This document shows positions 13,164 through 24,090 of a DNA stretch of 64,000 nucleotides, piece by piece. The translations under genes and the position numbers were made by a program. Origin of the DNA: Dasyornis broadbenti (lineage: Eukaryota > Chordata > Aves > Passeriformes > Dasyornithidae). The stretch lies in NCBI GenBank assembly GCA_013397935.1, contig VZRN01005839.1, positions 2,114,292 to 2,178,291 of the forward strand. The letters are read 5' to 3'. The notes under the pieces were generated by a model, which was given only the letters and a program-made list of their open reading frames with translations, had not been told where the DNA came from and ran no database searches. The stretch's first letter is position 1, and each line of letters starts with the position of its first letter.

Positions 13164-13667
13164 ATGCGGCTCCTGTCGCGAGCCCTCCGCGCGGCGCAAG
13201 GCTGCCGGGCCGCCGCGCTGCCCCCTCGGAGCCTCCGGGCAGCGCCGGCCGGATGGCCGCTACGGCCGCGGCGCGGGCTGAGCGTGCGGTCCGGCCTGGA
13301 GGAGCTGTTCGCCGCTCCCTCCCTGCGCCGGCTGCTGGAANNNNNNNNNNNNNNNNNNNNNNNNNNNNNNNNNNNNNNNNNNNNNNNNNNNNNNNNNNNN
13401 NNNNNNNNNNNNNNNNNNNNNNNNNNNNNNNNNNNNNNNNNNNNNNNNNNNNNNNNNNNNNNNNNNNNNNNNNNNNNNNNNNNNNNNNNNNNNNNNNNNN
13501 NNNNNNNNNNNNNNNNNNNNNNNNNNNNNNNNNNNNNNNNNNNNNNNNNNNNNNNNNNNNNNNNNNNNNNNNNNNNNNNNNNNNNNNNNNNNNNNNNNNN
13601 NNNNNNNNNNNNNNNNNNNNNNNNNNNNNNNNNNNNNNNNNNNNNNNNNNNNGAGCACAGCTCAAGG
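13164..13667 (+). CDS. MTRF1L: MTRF1L exon 1, start codon and mitochondrial targeting region, interrupted by a gap
   Basis: ATG at 13164 has G at -3. The 59 visible codons run to the gap at 13341 and end GLEELFAAPSLRRLLE, matching the human EELF...TFLE region. After the gap, 13655-13666 reads AQLK, and the final G (13667) precedes donor GTACGAG. That G joins AT of the next exon to give Asp, as in human LLHDENED. The frame before and after the gap agrees only if the number of N bases is not the printed 312. Confidence 0.85.
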
Positions 13668-16600
13668 GTACGAGTGAGTGGAGGAAGGTACTTCCGCCGG
13701 CGTGGGAACTGCTGATACTGGAAGAGCACCTATTTCATATAAAACAAAGATAACTAATCGGGGATAGAAAACTTCTAAAGTTTTGGTGGGTTTTTTTTTA
13801 ATCCATCTTTCCCTTGCTGCCAAGACAGCCCAGCCTGCCTGCCTGTGTCCGTTTTGGCAGTCGTAGCACCTGAATGTGCTATCTCCACACTGTAATTTAA
13901 CTTTGTATTGTGTCAGTAGCTGCACACTTCTAGTGCTGCCAAATAATGGAATATTTTTCTATCCAGAATCAAACTTCATTTTGATAGCAGTTAGAAAACC
14001 AAAATGCAAATAAGTGTACATTAGGATCAGTAAGCATTCATTAGATGAATAAATATTCCCTAGAACTGTAGTATTCAGATTTTTGCATACAATGATAGGG
14101 GTATTAGTCCTTTCAACAAAGAGTGCTAGTTGTGAAGCTGCTGTGCTCTTTAAATCCTTGATGTTCCTGCCACGCTGAAATACAAAAAGTAGTTTTGTGG
14201 AGCCAGAGAATGGCTGGTGTGGGAAGGACCTTTGGAGATCACCCAAAGCATGGTGTTTGAGCAGGGTCACCCACACGTGACCTCAGGGTTTCACCCCGTT
14301 GGGTTTTGAGTATCTCCAAGGGTGGCAACTCACAACCAATCCGGGCAGCCTAAAACCGCTGTTTGACCACTGGGACAGTAATTGGGTTTTTTTCAGTTGG
14401 CTTGTGTTTTAGTTTTTGATGTTTAAGTGGAACTTCTTTTGTTTCAGATTTTTCTCATGTCTTGTACCTGCATGGGTTTGGAAAACACTTAATATGTACT
14501 TAGTATCTTCTTTACAGATCATATTACTGATTTGATTTTCTGACAGGTTTAGTGTGTTGGGAAAGGGGAGGTTGTGTGGTAGTTTGGTTTTGGGGATTTT
14601 TTTTGGTAGAGTAAGTTCTCCATGTGGTTGTTTTTTCAGAAGGTTTTCTCAGAATGGCACTGGTATAAGTCAGGGGATTAACCATACTCAAATATTCCAG
14701 ATGAGAACGAAGATTTCCGGAAGCTTGCAGAAACAGAAATTGCCTCCTGTGAAGAAGAGATAGCTGAACTGAAAAAACAGGTTAGATTATAGACCTTATA
14801 GACCCTCTGTTTCCTTGTCATTCTTAAATTACCAAAGCCAAATTTTCTTCTTGGGGGTGTTGGAACTAGGTGATATTTAAGATCCCTCCCAACCCAAACC
14901 ATTCTATGATTCTCGTCAAGATGTATGTAATAAATTCTTCTTCTCCTCTGCTCTATGCTAGTTATACTCCTCAAATAATGTCTGTTAGCTAAGGAAAATG
15001 AAAAAGTCAGGTCCTATAAAGACATCCTGTAAGCAAGTATCTATTTATACCTGAAAATGTTTGTATCAAAGTTATTTTTTTTTAAGTAGATGCTATAGTT
15101 TGTCTTGTCTGGGTGCACCTTTATGGATGTCCAATGCTTTATCCCTTGGAAAAATTAAACTTACATAGTATCACTCACTAAAGGGTTTGAAAAAATTTAA
15201 TACTATGTAACTATTTAGACTGCTACTTTATATAAATTTTACATAGTATCTTTTATTTAACAGAGAAGATAGTAATCCTTACGTAAACAGACTATTGAAG
15301 TAGAAGCTGGTACGGTCACATTCTTTATTTCTCCGACAATAATACAACACTCACTTTATAAATATTTTCTGTAAATATTTATGATTCTACTAAAAGAAGT
15401 CATCATCTGTGGAAAGAAACATCACTAAATGCTTGTAAAGGAAGAGGATTGAAAAGCATTTGCAAATCATCCTGAGTTTTGATCCAAGCATGCAAAATTT
15501 TGGTACAGTTTTTGGGGGGTTTGATGTATCCTTCTATGCAGATCAAGCTCTTCTTTTTAAAATATGTAAATGAATAATACATTTGAGTCGTTGTTGAAGG
15601 ACTATGCTCCTGAATATCCATACATTCTTAGCTCTGCAGTTGTGATGGAGTTAAAGGGGAGTCTGATTAGAAGGGAGATGTTCAGCTGTCTTGCAAGAAC
15701 AGGCATGTATCCTGTCTTTTATCCTCTCAGTGCTCCTGATGGATTAAAAAGTTCTGTGAGGTTCCACAGCTCTTGAGAGAGGCCTGTGTAGCTCTTGTGT
15801 CTGTGGAGCCTTCCTATGATGCAGCATCACCCCTGCACACCTTTGCCTGGCTGAAGCCTGTCCTCAGGGCAGGAGAACACAGCCTAGATCTGTTACAGAC
15901 TTGTTTTATACTGTCTCAGATATAGACAGCAGTGTCAGAGAGGAGTCTTAGCTGGGTACTTTTGTATTCACAGATAGTGTTGCTTTTGATTCCTTCAGAA
16001 GAAACAGATGAGAGTGATCTTGTCATGGAAGTAACTGCTGGAGTTGGAGGGCAGGAAGCCATGCTGTTCACCTCGGAGATATTTGATATGTATCAACGAT
16101 ATGCTGCTTATAAAAAGTGGAAATTTGAAGTATTAGAATACTTCCCCAGTGAAATAGGTCAGTAATGAAAAAACTATAACTTCTTAATTCAAGTTGAAAC
16201 ACTCATTCATATGACATTTTAATTTCCTAAGTATAAAAAACTAATTTGCACTATCTTGATTTTAGAAGTGGAAGATTGTTTTCCTCAGCTTCTGTATTTG
16301 AGAATGAAACACCATTTCAGAAGTACTATTAAAATACTAAGGTGCTACAAAGAATGCTTATTTTTCAGTAATTTCATTTCTACATTTTAAGACTATTGAC
16401 AGATAAGTACTTAACAGAAGAAAATTTAGAAAGTGATACAGCTATGTTGGTTTAGCACTTTTGGGGAGTTTTAGTGATTATGTAAACTTTATTTGGCTAC
16501 ACTGTTCTACTTAGTTACCTAATATTTTAGTGTTTATAGATTAGTGGAAGATTGAAATCTATTTATTATTATGGCTCTATTGGCATAGAGGAATCAGTTT

Positions 16601-19600
16601 TTTTAAAACAATTATTGAGGATTAATCTAAAACATCTTAAATTTATTTGCAATAATATCTCATCTATAATATAAGGAAGTAGTCTATTTGTATATAGCTC
16701 ATCTGTAACAGCTCTTAAAATCTTTATTAGAATTTGATTTTAAAAAGTGTTGTATTTATAAAACGTTTGAATAATTTTCTCTAGAGTTCTTAGCAAGTGT
16801 CTTATTTCAAGTTGATGAACATGAACTCAGGCTCCCTTCTAGCGTGGCTCGCTCCCCTCTAGAATGGCTGCTAATGACTCAATTAATATACTTTTATGAA
16901 ATTTTATGACACTTGACTTCTTTATTTTCTATTATCTAGATTTGTTAATATTAATAAACTTTTTGTATGGTCAAGAGGTCGTTTGCCAAGTAAACTGTTT
17001 TTACAGTTTAAGTGGAGGTAGGGATGAGAAGCTTCAGATTACAGTGCATCTTGTTGAAAGAGCAGTCATGTTCATCCCCATTCATTACCAGGCAAACGCT
17101 TTGCCAGGAGCTGAGCCAGTTCAGCCTTCAAAGCCAACAGAAATCGATTTACTTTCTGGCTTTTTAAAGTAAGTTAAATAAACTTTTTAAAGGTTAGATG
17201 GGTGCAAACAGAAAAGGGGAGGGGTCTGGATCTTCTTTTTTTTCACATAATAGGGGAAGAGGAGAGTTGCCCTTTCCGTTGAGGCAAGACTTGGATCAGA
17301 TAAACCCCAGCAGTCACATACACTTCATCTTCAGAGCACAGTTTCACAGTCACCTTAAGCAAGGGCTGTCTCACCTTCCAGCCAGCTGTATGTTTCTTCT
17401 TTCTCATCTCTAGCAATTTTGAGGCCGCGGTGCTAATTGCATCAATTCACTGATTTGGCTTAAAAGCCGTGTTATGGGATAGTTGTAAGTCAGGTCTGAC
17501 TCAGTTTGCAGTCTATGATTAGAAGATAAAGGGAGTTGGGTTTGGCTACCCTTTTGGTGAAAGCTCAGTCCTTGAACAAGGAGCCCACACCCTCAGAGAT
17601 ATTCTCATTAATGCCTTAAATGGGAAATTGAAGTAATGTATTAACCTAGTATATATCTATCCATATTTTCTCTTTGAAAGGGCTAGGTTTTTTAATGGCT
17701 GTATGTTTATTTAAAATCTGGTTTGCTGAAGGCTCATCTGTGCACTGAAATTAATATTTAGAAAGGTAGGATGTAAATCTTGGGAAAAATAAAGGCAGCC
17801 CTAGCTTTTGTCAGCCTCTTGCACTATATTTTTTGATTTTTGTATCATCACATATTATCAAAACAGATGCTGGAAATAAATTGGGAGGTAGGGCACTATA
17901 CATGGCACAGCCAATGAAATGGATGTTTGAATCCTCAGGTTCAAAGTGTCTGTGCTGTGCTGAGTAAGAGTGGGGCTAAGGATGCTGGTGACACTAAGCT
18001 GTTACATCCTACCCACATTCCATTTTTATTGATTGTGTGAGGAAAAGCAATGTCCTATCTTAAAATGTCAAACTCCTGGATTTGATTGAAACATGAAAGT
18101 GAGCATGGGTGAACAAGGTGAATGTTAAATAAAGCTGCAATAGAAAATTGATTACAGTCCATTCTTACAGGACTTTATTGACCTGCCTTAAGGGATTCCA
18201 ATGTGCAAAAATAGCATGTTGAAGACTCAGCACACATGTTAAAGCACGGACTCACATGTCATTATTTATCCACTGCTTTTCACCCTGTGGTGGCAGGCAG
18301 AGACGCAGATGTGGGACTTTTGCCCCATCTGGGTATAAGATGCCACATAAAAAATTAGTGCAAACTCATAGCCTTGTTCTGAGTAAATCAGAATTCAGGA
18401 TAGAGTGGGACATTGTATGTGGAAGGGGCAAGCACATAGTTATCAAGACCTAACTATAAATGACAGGCCTACAACATGTCTGTCAGGGTAAAGGGTTTGT
18501 CGAAATTCCATTAGATTTGGCTGCAGTTCATAATAAACTTGTGCTGGTAATAGTCAGTCTGAAGCAGTATGATCCAAAAACCTGTCATTTGAACCAGTTG
18601 TTTGGTCATCTTGTTCTAAGCACTGTAATAACACATATCACTACAAATTTTAAAAGCAGAAGGACAAAAATTATATGAAGGAGAAAGCCTAAGCTGCCTC
18701 TTCCTATCTTTCACAAACATGACTATAAAATAAAATACATTTTAATAAAGTTATGAGCGAACTTTAGATTTCTGTAGAGTAAAAACATTTTCAAACCTTG
18801 TCCATGGAGGTGAAAAACCTTGCATGTGTTCTGGCCAATGATTTTTTTCCTCCTGCAGGGCATTTTCAGATTCCATATTGTCTTCCCTTTCCTTTTTTAA
18901 AAAGCTGGTATTTTGTGCCTGTGGTTGAGTTCCTTAGTCTGAGAGATAGCCTAAACCAATATTTCTGAGAAATATGTGCCTCTTCTTTTCCTCAGCTGTG
19001 GTTTCATATTGCAAGACTTGAAGAGCAATACTCTTTTCAAGGCCACGTGTGTCTTCTTTGTTATTCCCTTGGCACACCGTCCACTGTGCTGAGAATGGGA
19101 TTTGGGAATTGAGCTGCATTAAAAACAAAAATGGGTGAAAAATTATATTAATTTGTAGTGCCATCGCTTCTCTGATCCTTCACTTATACTGCACACCAGC
19201 AAACAAGGAAGAGCAAGGATATCATAAGCTAGCAGAGCCACAAACTTTCTGTTATGAAGCCATGATTGTATTGGGCTTTACTGCCAAGTTCCAAGCTGTT
19301 CAGTGCTTGTAGGATGTTGCTGTCAAGTGTTTTGCTGGAGGTATTGGTAAGAGGTGCAGAAGCTGGTATTCTGTTCACTCCAGGAAAGGAAAAGATTAAA
19401 ATTAAATTAAAAGGTGAAGGTGACACATGAGTAGATGCATAGAGGAAAATGGATAATAAGAGTATGAAAAGTACTCCTCTTTTAATTATAAAGAGCTGGG
19501 GTTTTTTTCCCATTGGATGATAAGGTTCCGAACTAACAATAAAAAAACCTGATATTTCTGAAACACCTTTGAAAATTTGATCTTTATGTGGACTAACTGC

Positions 19601-22600
19601 TGGTGTTAGAGTTCTACTGTGTTTTATGATTTTAGATGTACATGTATGCACATTGTTCATAGATCAAATTTTTATGTATATAAAAAATTAAGTCGGACTC
19701 TATAAAAAAGAATTTGACAGTCCTTTCATTTTTGAGATAGTGTGTGAGTAAATATGATGGGTTTAAGATTTTCTTGCATTTTTGATGTAATGTTGCCCAA
19801 GTGCTTAAATGGTAAATTAATAATTTTAAGAAACAAATGCTAGTGATGTGTAGATACACTGTTTGAAGTATAATAGCATAGTACCAACAGTTCTTCTTAA
19901 AGGTTTACAACTGTTTTTCTTCTGTATTTAAGGTGGCCTAAGACATGCAGTAGCCAGTATAGCAGGTGCTGAGGCTTACAAATACATGAAGTTTGAAGGA
20001 GGAGTGCATCGTGTTCAGCGGGTACCAAAGACAGAAAAACAAGGACGCATTCACACCAGCACAATGACTGTTGCAGTATTACCCCAACCCACTGAGGTAA
20101 TACTTATCTTTTAGTATAACAGACATTACCAGGAGCAATGTTTGAAACCCAGGTGTCTTCTGCCTCTCCTGTTATTCTCAAGGACTTTTTTAAACTTAAT
20201 TTTGAACTAGTGTCCCTCCTCCCAAATAGGTCATATTTGTTATTTTATTTCTATATTGATCACAGGGATTAAATAAAGAATTTCTGTCTTTTCTCATAAT
20301 CCTAATCTTGAGAAAGTCACTGGCAGTTTGCTTGACTATAACTTGAAAATTTACTGTGACTGTGTCTTGCATGTTTTGTGGAAAACTACATTTTCTGCAA
20401 AGTAACAAAAGACTGAATCATTTTACCAGGCTCATAGATACTTCTTTTAGCACTTCCTCTTTCCCGTTTTTGTAGTGTCTCACTTGCTTGTTCTAAAGTG
20501 TATGGGTAATAATTCAGTCTTGCTATATTTGCTCGGTTAAAAACAATGGGCTAAGAATTAAAGCTTTGTTTTGATCTTCATTTCATGTTGACCTAGCAGA
20601 TTATCAGAGATGTTACTCTTCCTGTACTTTCTTGAAATTGTCTTGCTCCTTCCTCATAGAGACTATTGCTCCACTCCAGAGCCAGAAAAGGGAATATCTT
20701 CCATTTTATTTAAAAACCATCTGGTCAAGTTTAAATATTGGTTAACTCTGCTGGTAAAGGATGCAGAGCTCTGAGAAGAGGGGAAAATAAGTGCTAAGGA
20801 ATGGTTATGCATTAAGTTACTGTTTGGCAGATTTTTGGGATTCCATTGTGATGCATTCTAATTTGATTACCAAGATTTGTTAATATGTTTATAAGAGGAT
20901 GTGAACTACTACTCATAAATGTTCAGAATTTTGATCTTGTATGAATGTGCCTTCTAAAATAAACTGACTGTGCATATTTGATATCTCTCTAGAAAGAAAT
21001 AAGATAAAATATTTTTTTCCCTTTTTTTTTATGTCCCGTGGCAGATGAGGCTGCAAATTAGTCCGAAAGATCTACGGATAGAAACAAAACGAGCTAGTGG
21101 AGCTGGAGGCCAGCATGTCAATACCACAGATAGTGCTGTACGGATAGTTCACATTCCAACAGGTGCTTCATTTTTTCCTTAGTAAAAGTTCTACATTCCA
21201 AAACTGCTGTCAGAATTTTTTTTGAAACAATGGTTTTATTTTCAAATCTGGGCAACAATAGAGCAGAGGTTTTATGTAGTTTTCATGTGTGTTCATACTA
21301 CTTTAAATGCACCATCTTGTGCCCACTCTAATTTTTTATAGTGAAGTCTGCTGGCTTTGGTAGGTAAGCTATCCATTTTACCATTAAACATGACACTCTA
21401 AAAGCATCCAGATCAGTTTCAAAACATTGTATTTAAGCTTTTAAATAATGCAAATGACACTGAAAAATGGAGTAAATTGATATCTGATGGTTTGCATTTC
21501 CTTGACTAGCCCCCAAAAGAGAGATTGCTCTATTTCCATATTAAAATGTTACTTTTAATTGCAGAGTCTACTCAGGATGCCAGCTCCCATTTGTCTGCTG
21601 GCTCCTTTCCCGTAGATGACACACATAATTAGGAGGCCCATCCCTCTGGCTCAGGGTAGGAAACATAGCAGGGATAAGATACACCCTCAAACACTACCTG
21701 ATTTTAGCTGTTGTATGAGGGCTTTTTATTGCCATTCCTAAGCCTTTTACTTCCCTTTGAGCAATCCACAACAGCCTTCTTGACTTTCATTGCATTTTAA
21801 CTTTTCCTCTTCTCTACCACAAACATTACTGAGGATTTACAGCCTTGGGGTAATCCCAAGTGCTCTTTATCTTCGTGGATCCAGATTTTTGCCACGCATT
21901 TCTTTTTATTTGTTTGAAACATTAATCCATTCTGCACTTGTTGCATCACCTTAGTAAAGCAGAAGGTAAATGGTGGAGAAGATAAAATTCTGTTCACCAT
22001 ATGGTGACAAAAAGATACTCCAGGTTAAAAACATTTTGGATTGCCTGCATGTTTGGATAAAAACACAACAAACTAAACCCAGCAACTGATCTTAGTTTTT
22101 GCTGAAGGCAGATATTAGCGTGTCTTACAGAACTCTTAAAGTGTATTGCAAATTTTTTGCAGTTATACATGGTTAACAGGGGAGTTCATACCTCACCTTA
22201 TCTCCTGGCTTTTTCCTGTTCCACCTTTTCCTTCTGATTTCTCTGATCAGATTTCTCTGATCTCTCTTCCCTTAAAATTGTCCTGTTACTTCTTCTATTT
22301 CATCATAAATCTTTTTATAAACCTTCACTGCAATCCAAAATGTTGTTTATAAATAAGTCTTTCAGAAAGTAATACTATGTAATCTTATAAAATCATCCTC
22401 TAATATTACCAGAGCTACTTAATAAATCCAAATAACAACTTAGCTTGTGCTCCTTTTTTGGGCTGTTCATTTCTTATCTTTAGTTGTGTGTTTTGGGAGA
22501 AAGCACACCCTTTTATTTTTTAAAATAAAATAGTGCCCACTTTTTTATATTCTGATCATATTCTGTACACTCACTATCTCATATATTTTACTGTTCCTTC

Positions 22601-23911
22601 AATCCTACATTTCCTGGAACTGTGGCCAAAATTTACTAGTATTCATGGTGTCTTTTATAAGTGAGATCGCATCAAGTATCTTTTATTTCATTATCCACTT
22701 GTTGTCCAGGTGAACTAAATTTCCACTGAATTGAATTTCTTGTCTTATGGCTTAAAAAACCTGTACAACTCAGCTACTCTTCTCTCCCAAAATGTATTAT
22801 TACTCATTAATAAACCTGGACTTTTACAATCCCGGTCCAAAATACATGTGGAAGAAAGAAACAGCCTAATGTAACATAAAAAAAGTCTTCCAGAAATTGC
22901 AGAACTCTTTTAGTATGTGTTAATCTTAAGTGCTAAATGTCATGATATTTTTGACAGGGATTGTGTCCGAATGTCAGCAAGAAAGATCTCAAATTAGAAA
23001 CAAAGAGAAGGCTATGCAAATGCTATGTGCTAAACTATACAACGCCAAACTAGAAGAAGAAACCAAAAAGAGAAACAGTGCTCGAAAGATTCAAGTAAGT
23101 TTCATTTAGTTGTGATACAATTCTGTACAAGCATAAGTTTTTAGGGTAACCTCTTTGTTGAACTGAAAGTAATAAATGGAAATACACAGCAACAGGAGCC
23201 CAGGAAGGACTTACCTGAAGCAAAAAAAATTCACAGAATCATAGAATGATTTGGATTGGCAGGGACCTTAAATATAATCTAGCTCTAACCCTCCTACCAT
23301 GGAGGAAGGGATGCCTTTCACTAGGCCACTCTGGAGAACAAAATTTGTGGAGTCCACAGGCTCTCTAAACAACAAAATTACATATTACTTCAGCAATAAA
23401 GGTCATATATTAGCCAGATTCAAAAATTCAGTAGTATGTAAGTACTAGAGACCCAGTGAAACAAACTAGATTGCCGCATGAAGAACCAGAATAGTATTAG
23501 AAAAAGATGCAGTTAGATTGTTCTTTTAAATGTTTGAGAGCAATTACTGCAACTGTTGAAGTGATCTGAGTACTGTGTAACTATAATAAATGTTGTATAG
23601 TCATGGGAGGAAGAGAAACCTTTTGCTTTATATACTTAATCAATATTTCATCATTTTTGTAAGATGATGATAAACTGACTCTTCTTGTACAATAGATTGG
23701 GACTAAAGGAAGATCAGAGAAGATCAGAACATACAACTTTCCACAGGACCGGATTACAGATCACAGAATAAGCAGATCGGTGCATCATGTTGAGTCTTTC
23801 ATGCTAGGGGAAGAAATGCTAGATGAAATGATACAAACTCTGAGAGAATATGCTGATTATGAATCTCTAATGGAAATTATTTCAGAAAATGAAAAAAAGA
23901 ATTCCTCCTGA
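13164..23911 (+). CDS. MTRF1L: MTRF1L, mitochondrial translational release factor 1-like (mtRF1a), seven exons
   Basis: This class I release factor ends mitochondrial translation. It reads UAA and UAG in the ribosomal A site and triggers peptidyl-tRNA hydrolysis. Exons are 13164-13667 (with a gap), 14701-14780, 15974-16157, 19933-20096, 21045-21162, 22958-23094 and 23696-23911; all joins after the gap keep phase. The N-terminus is Arg-rich and lacks acidic residues, as in a mitochondrial targeting peptide. Next comes a coiled-coil-like segment (DENEDFRKLAE), then the PCRF domain (VTAGVGGQEAMLFTSEIF). The codon-recognition tripeptide PKT sits in RVQRVPKTEKQGRIHTS, and the catalytic GGQ in RASGAGGQHVNTTDSAVR. 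The PxT motif and lack of the MTRF1-type insertion support mtRF1a over MTRF1. About 34 residues of exon 1 are missing in the N gap. Confidence 0.96.
13341..13652. other. Assembly gap (312 N) inside MTRF1L exon 1
   Basis: A run of N in a very GC-rich segment. By alignment to the recalled human protein only about 100 bases of coding sequence are expected, so the printed length is probably an estimate. Confidence 0.95.
14201..14375 (-). mobile_element. CR1 LINE fragment (antisense), MTRF1L intron 1
   Basis: The + strand reads GAGAATGGCTGGTGTGGGAA followed by GACCTTTGGAGATCACCC, GAGCAGGGTCACCCACA and GAGTATCTCCAAGG. These are diverged forms of the reverse complement of the avian CR1 3' region. 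Edges are approximate. Confidence 0.75.
14701..14780 (+). CDS. MTRF1L: MTRF1L exon 2
   Basis: The acceptor is attccag at 14694-14700 and the donor is gttaga at 14781. It starts with AT completing an Asp codon, then 26 codons ENEDFRKLAETEIASC...IAELKKQ, part of the N-terminal helical region. Confidence 0.95.
14852..14913 (+). mobile_element. CR1 LINE 3' end fragment (sense)
   Basis: A short copy reading TTGGAACTAGGTGATATTTA and CCCAACCCAAACCATTCTAT GATTCT, the typical CR1 terminus. It lies in MTRF1L intron 2. Confidence 0.85.
14914..15973 (+). other. Remainder of MTRF1L intron 2
   Basis: AT-rich intron. The open frame at 15570-15776 has no family resemblance. No further repeat was recognised. 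Confidence 0.75.
15974..16157 (+). CDS. MTRF1L: MTRF1L exon 3, start of the PCRF domain
   Basis: The acceptor is ttcacag at 15967-15973 and the donor is gtcagt at 16158. The exon has 61 codons from IVLLLIPSEETDESD through VTAGVGGQEAMLFTSEIF to EVLEYFPSEI, plus one base of the following Gly. GGQEA here is the PCRF signature, not the catalytic GGQ. Confidence 0.96.
16158..19932 (+). other. MTRF1L intron 3
   Basis: The largest intron of the gene, about 3.8 kb and AT-rich. Scattered short frames are not supported as exons. I recognised no LINE, LTR or RNA gene in it. Confidence 0.8.
19933..20096 (+). CDS. MTRF1L: MTRF1L exon 4, codon-recognition region
   Basis: The acceptor is tttaag at 19927-19932 and the donor is gtaata at 20097. 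It starts with GT completing Gly, then 54 codons GLRHAVASIAGAEAY...VLPQPTE. The segment HRVQRVPKTEKQGRIHTS carries the PxT tripeptide (PKT) that contacts the first two stop-codon bases in bacterial-type RF1 proteins. Confidence 0.97.
20097..21044 (+). other. MTRF1L intron 4
   Basis: Intron of about 0.95 kb ending in a T-rich tract and gtggcag. Nothing else was recognised. Confidence 0.85.
21045..21162 (+). CDS. MTRF1L: MTRF1L exon 5, catalytic GGQ exon
   Basis: The acceptor is ggcag at 21040-21044 and the donor is gtgctt at 21163. The 39 codons run MRLQISPKDLRIETKRAS GAGGQHVNTTDSAVRIVHIPT, plus one base of the next Gly. GGQ is the universal peptidyl-tRNA hydrolysis motif; in bacterial factors its Gln is methylated. 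Confidence 0.97.
21163..22957 (+). other. MTRF1L intron 5
   Basis: AT-rich intron of about 1.8 kb. Short frames on both strands have no recognisable similarity and no confident repeat was seen. Confidence 0.8.
22958..23094 (+). CDS. MTRF1L: MTRF1L exon 6
   Basis: The acceptor is ttgacag at 22951-22957 and the donor is gtaagt at 23095. GG completes a Gly codon, then 45 codons run IVSECQQERSQIRNKEKA to KKRNSARKIQ. This is the conserved helix after the GGQ loop (ECQQERSQ). Confidence 0.96.
23095..23695 (+). other. MTRF1L intron 6, containing a CR1 fragment
   Basis: A 601-base intron. Apart from the CR1 piece near its start, no feature was recognised. Confidence 0.85.
23233..23332 (-). mobile_element. 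CR1 LINE 3' end fragment (antisense)
   Basis: The + strand reads CAGAATCATAGAATGATTTG followed by GGCAGGGACCTTAAA and CTAACCCTCCTACCATGG. This is the reverse complement of the CR1 3' terminus, so the element lies on the minus strand inside MTRF1L intron 6. Confidence 0.88.
23696..23911 (+). CDS. MTRF1L: MTRF1L exon 7 and stop
   Basis: The acceptor is acaatag at 23689-23695. The exon has 71 codons plus TGA at 23909-23911. IGTKGRSEKIRTYNFPQDRI and TDHRIS form the conserved C-terminal release-factor block, and LREYADYESLMEIISE the final helix. The tail NEKKNSS is slightly longer than my recollection of the human end. Confidence 0.96.
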   Translation: MGTKGRSEKIRTYNFPQDRITDHRISRSVHHVESFMLGEEMLDEMIQTLREYADYESLMEIISENEKKNSS

Positions 23912-24090
23912 ACATTGTTCTTTCTCAGGTCATTACAACAGATGCAGACATTGGTCTGCAGAGAAGCTTCTTGGAGCACCACCTAGAAAGTGGAACTTCT
24001 TTTCAGATCATGAAAAACATCACAACTTATTTCCTCCTGACTATTAAACAATTTTCTTACTTACTGAATAAAAGACTTCATTATCTTCAT
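23912..24090 (+). other. MTRF1L: MTRF1L 3'UTR with poly(A) signal
   Basis: AATAAA at 24067-24072 lies about 156 bases after the stop and is the first good signal. Later AATAAA-like hexamers allow longer 3' ends. Confidence 0.75.

Noticed and set aside
12750..13199. 149-codon minus-strand open frame opposite the MTRF1L promoter
   Set aside because: It overlaps the CpG island and MTRF1L start and has compositional bias only. A divergent gene was considered, but there is no motif or splice support.
12928..13753. Several long open frames running through the N gap at 13341-13652
   Set aside because: They are open only because N codons are not stops. The real coding content is MTRF1L exon 1.
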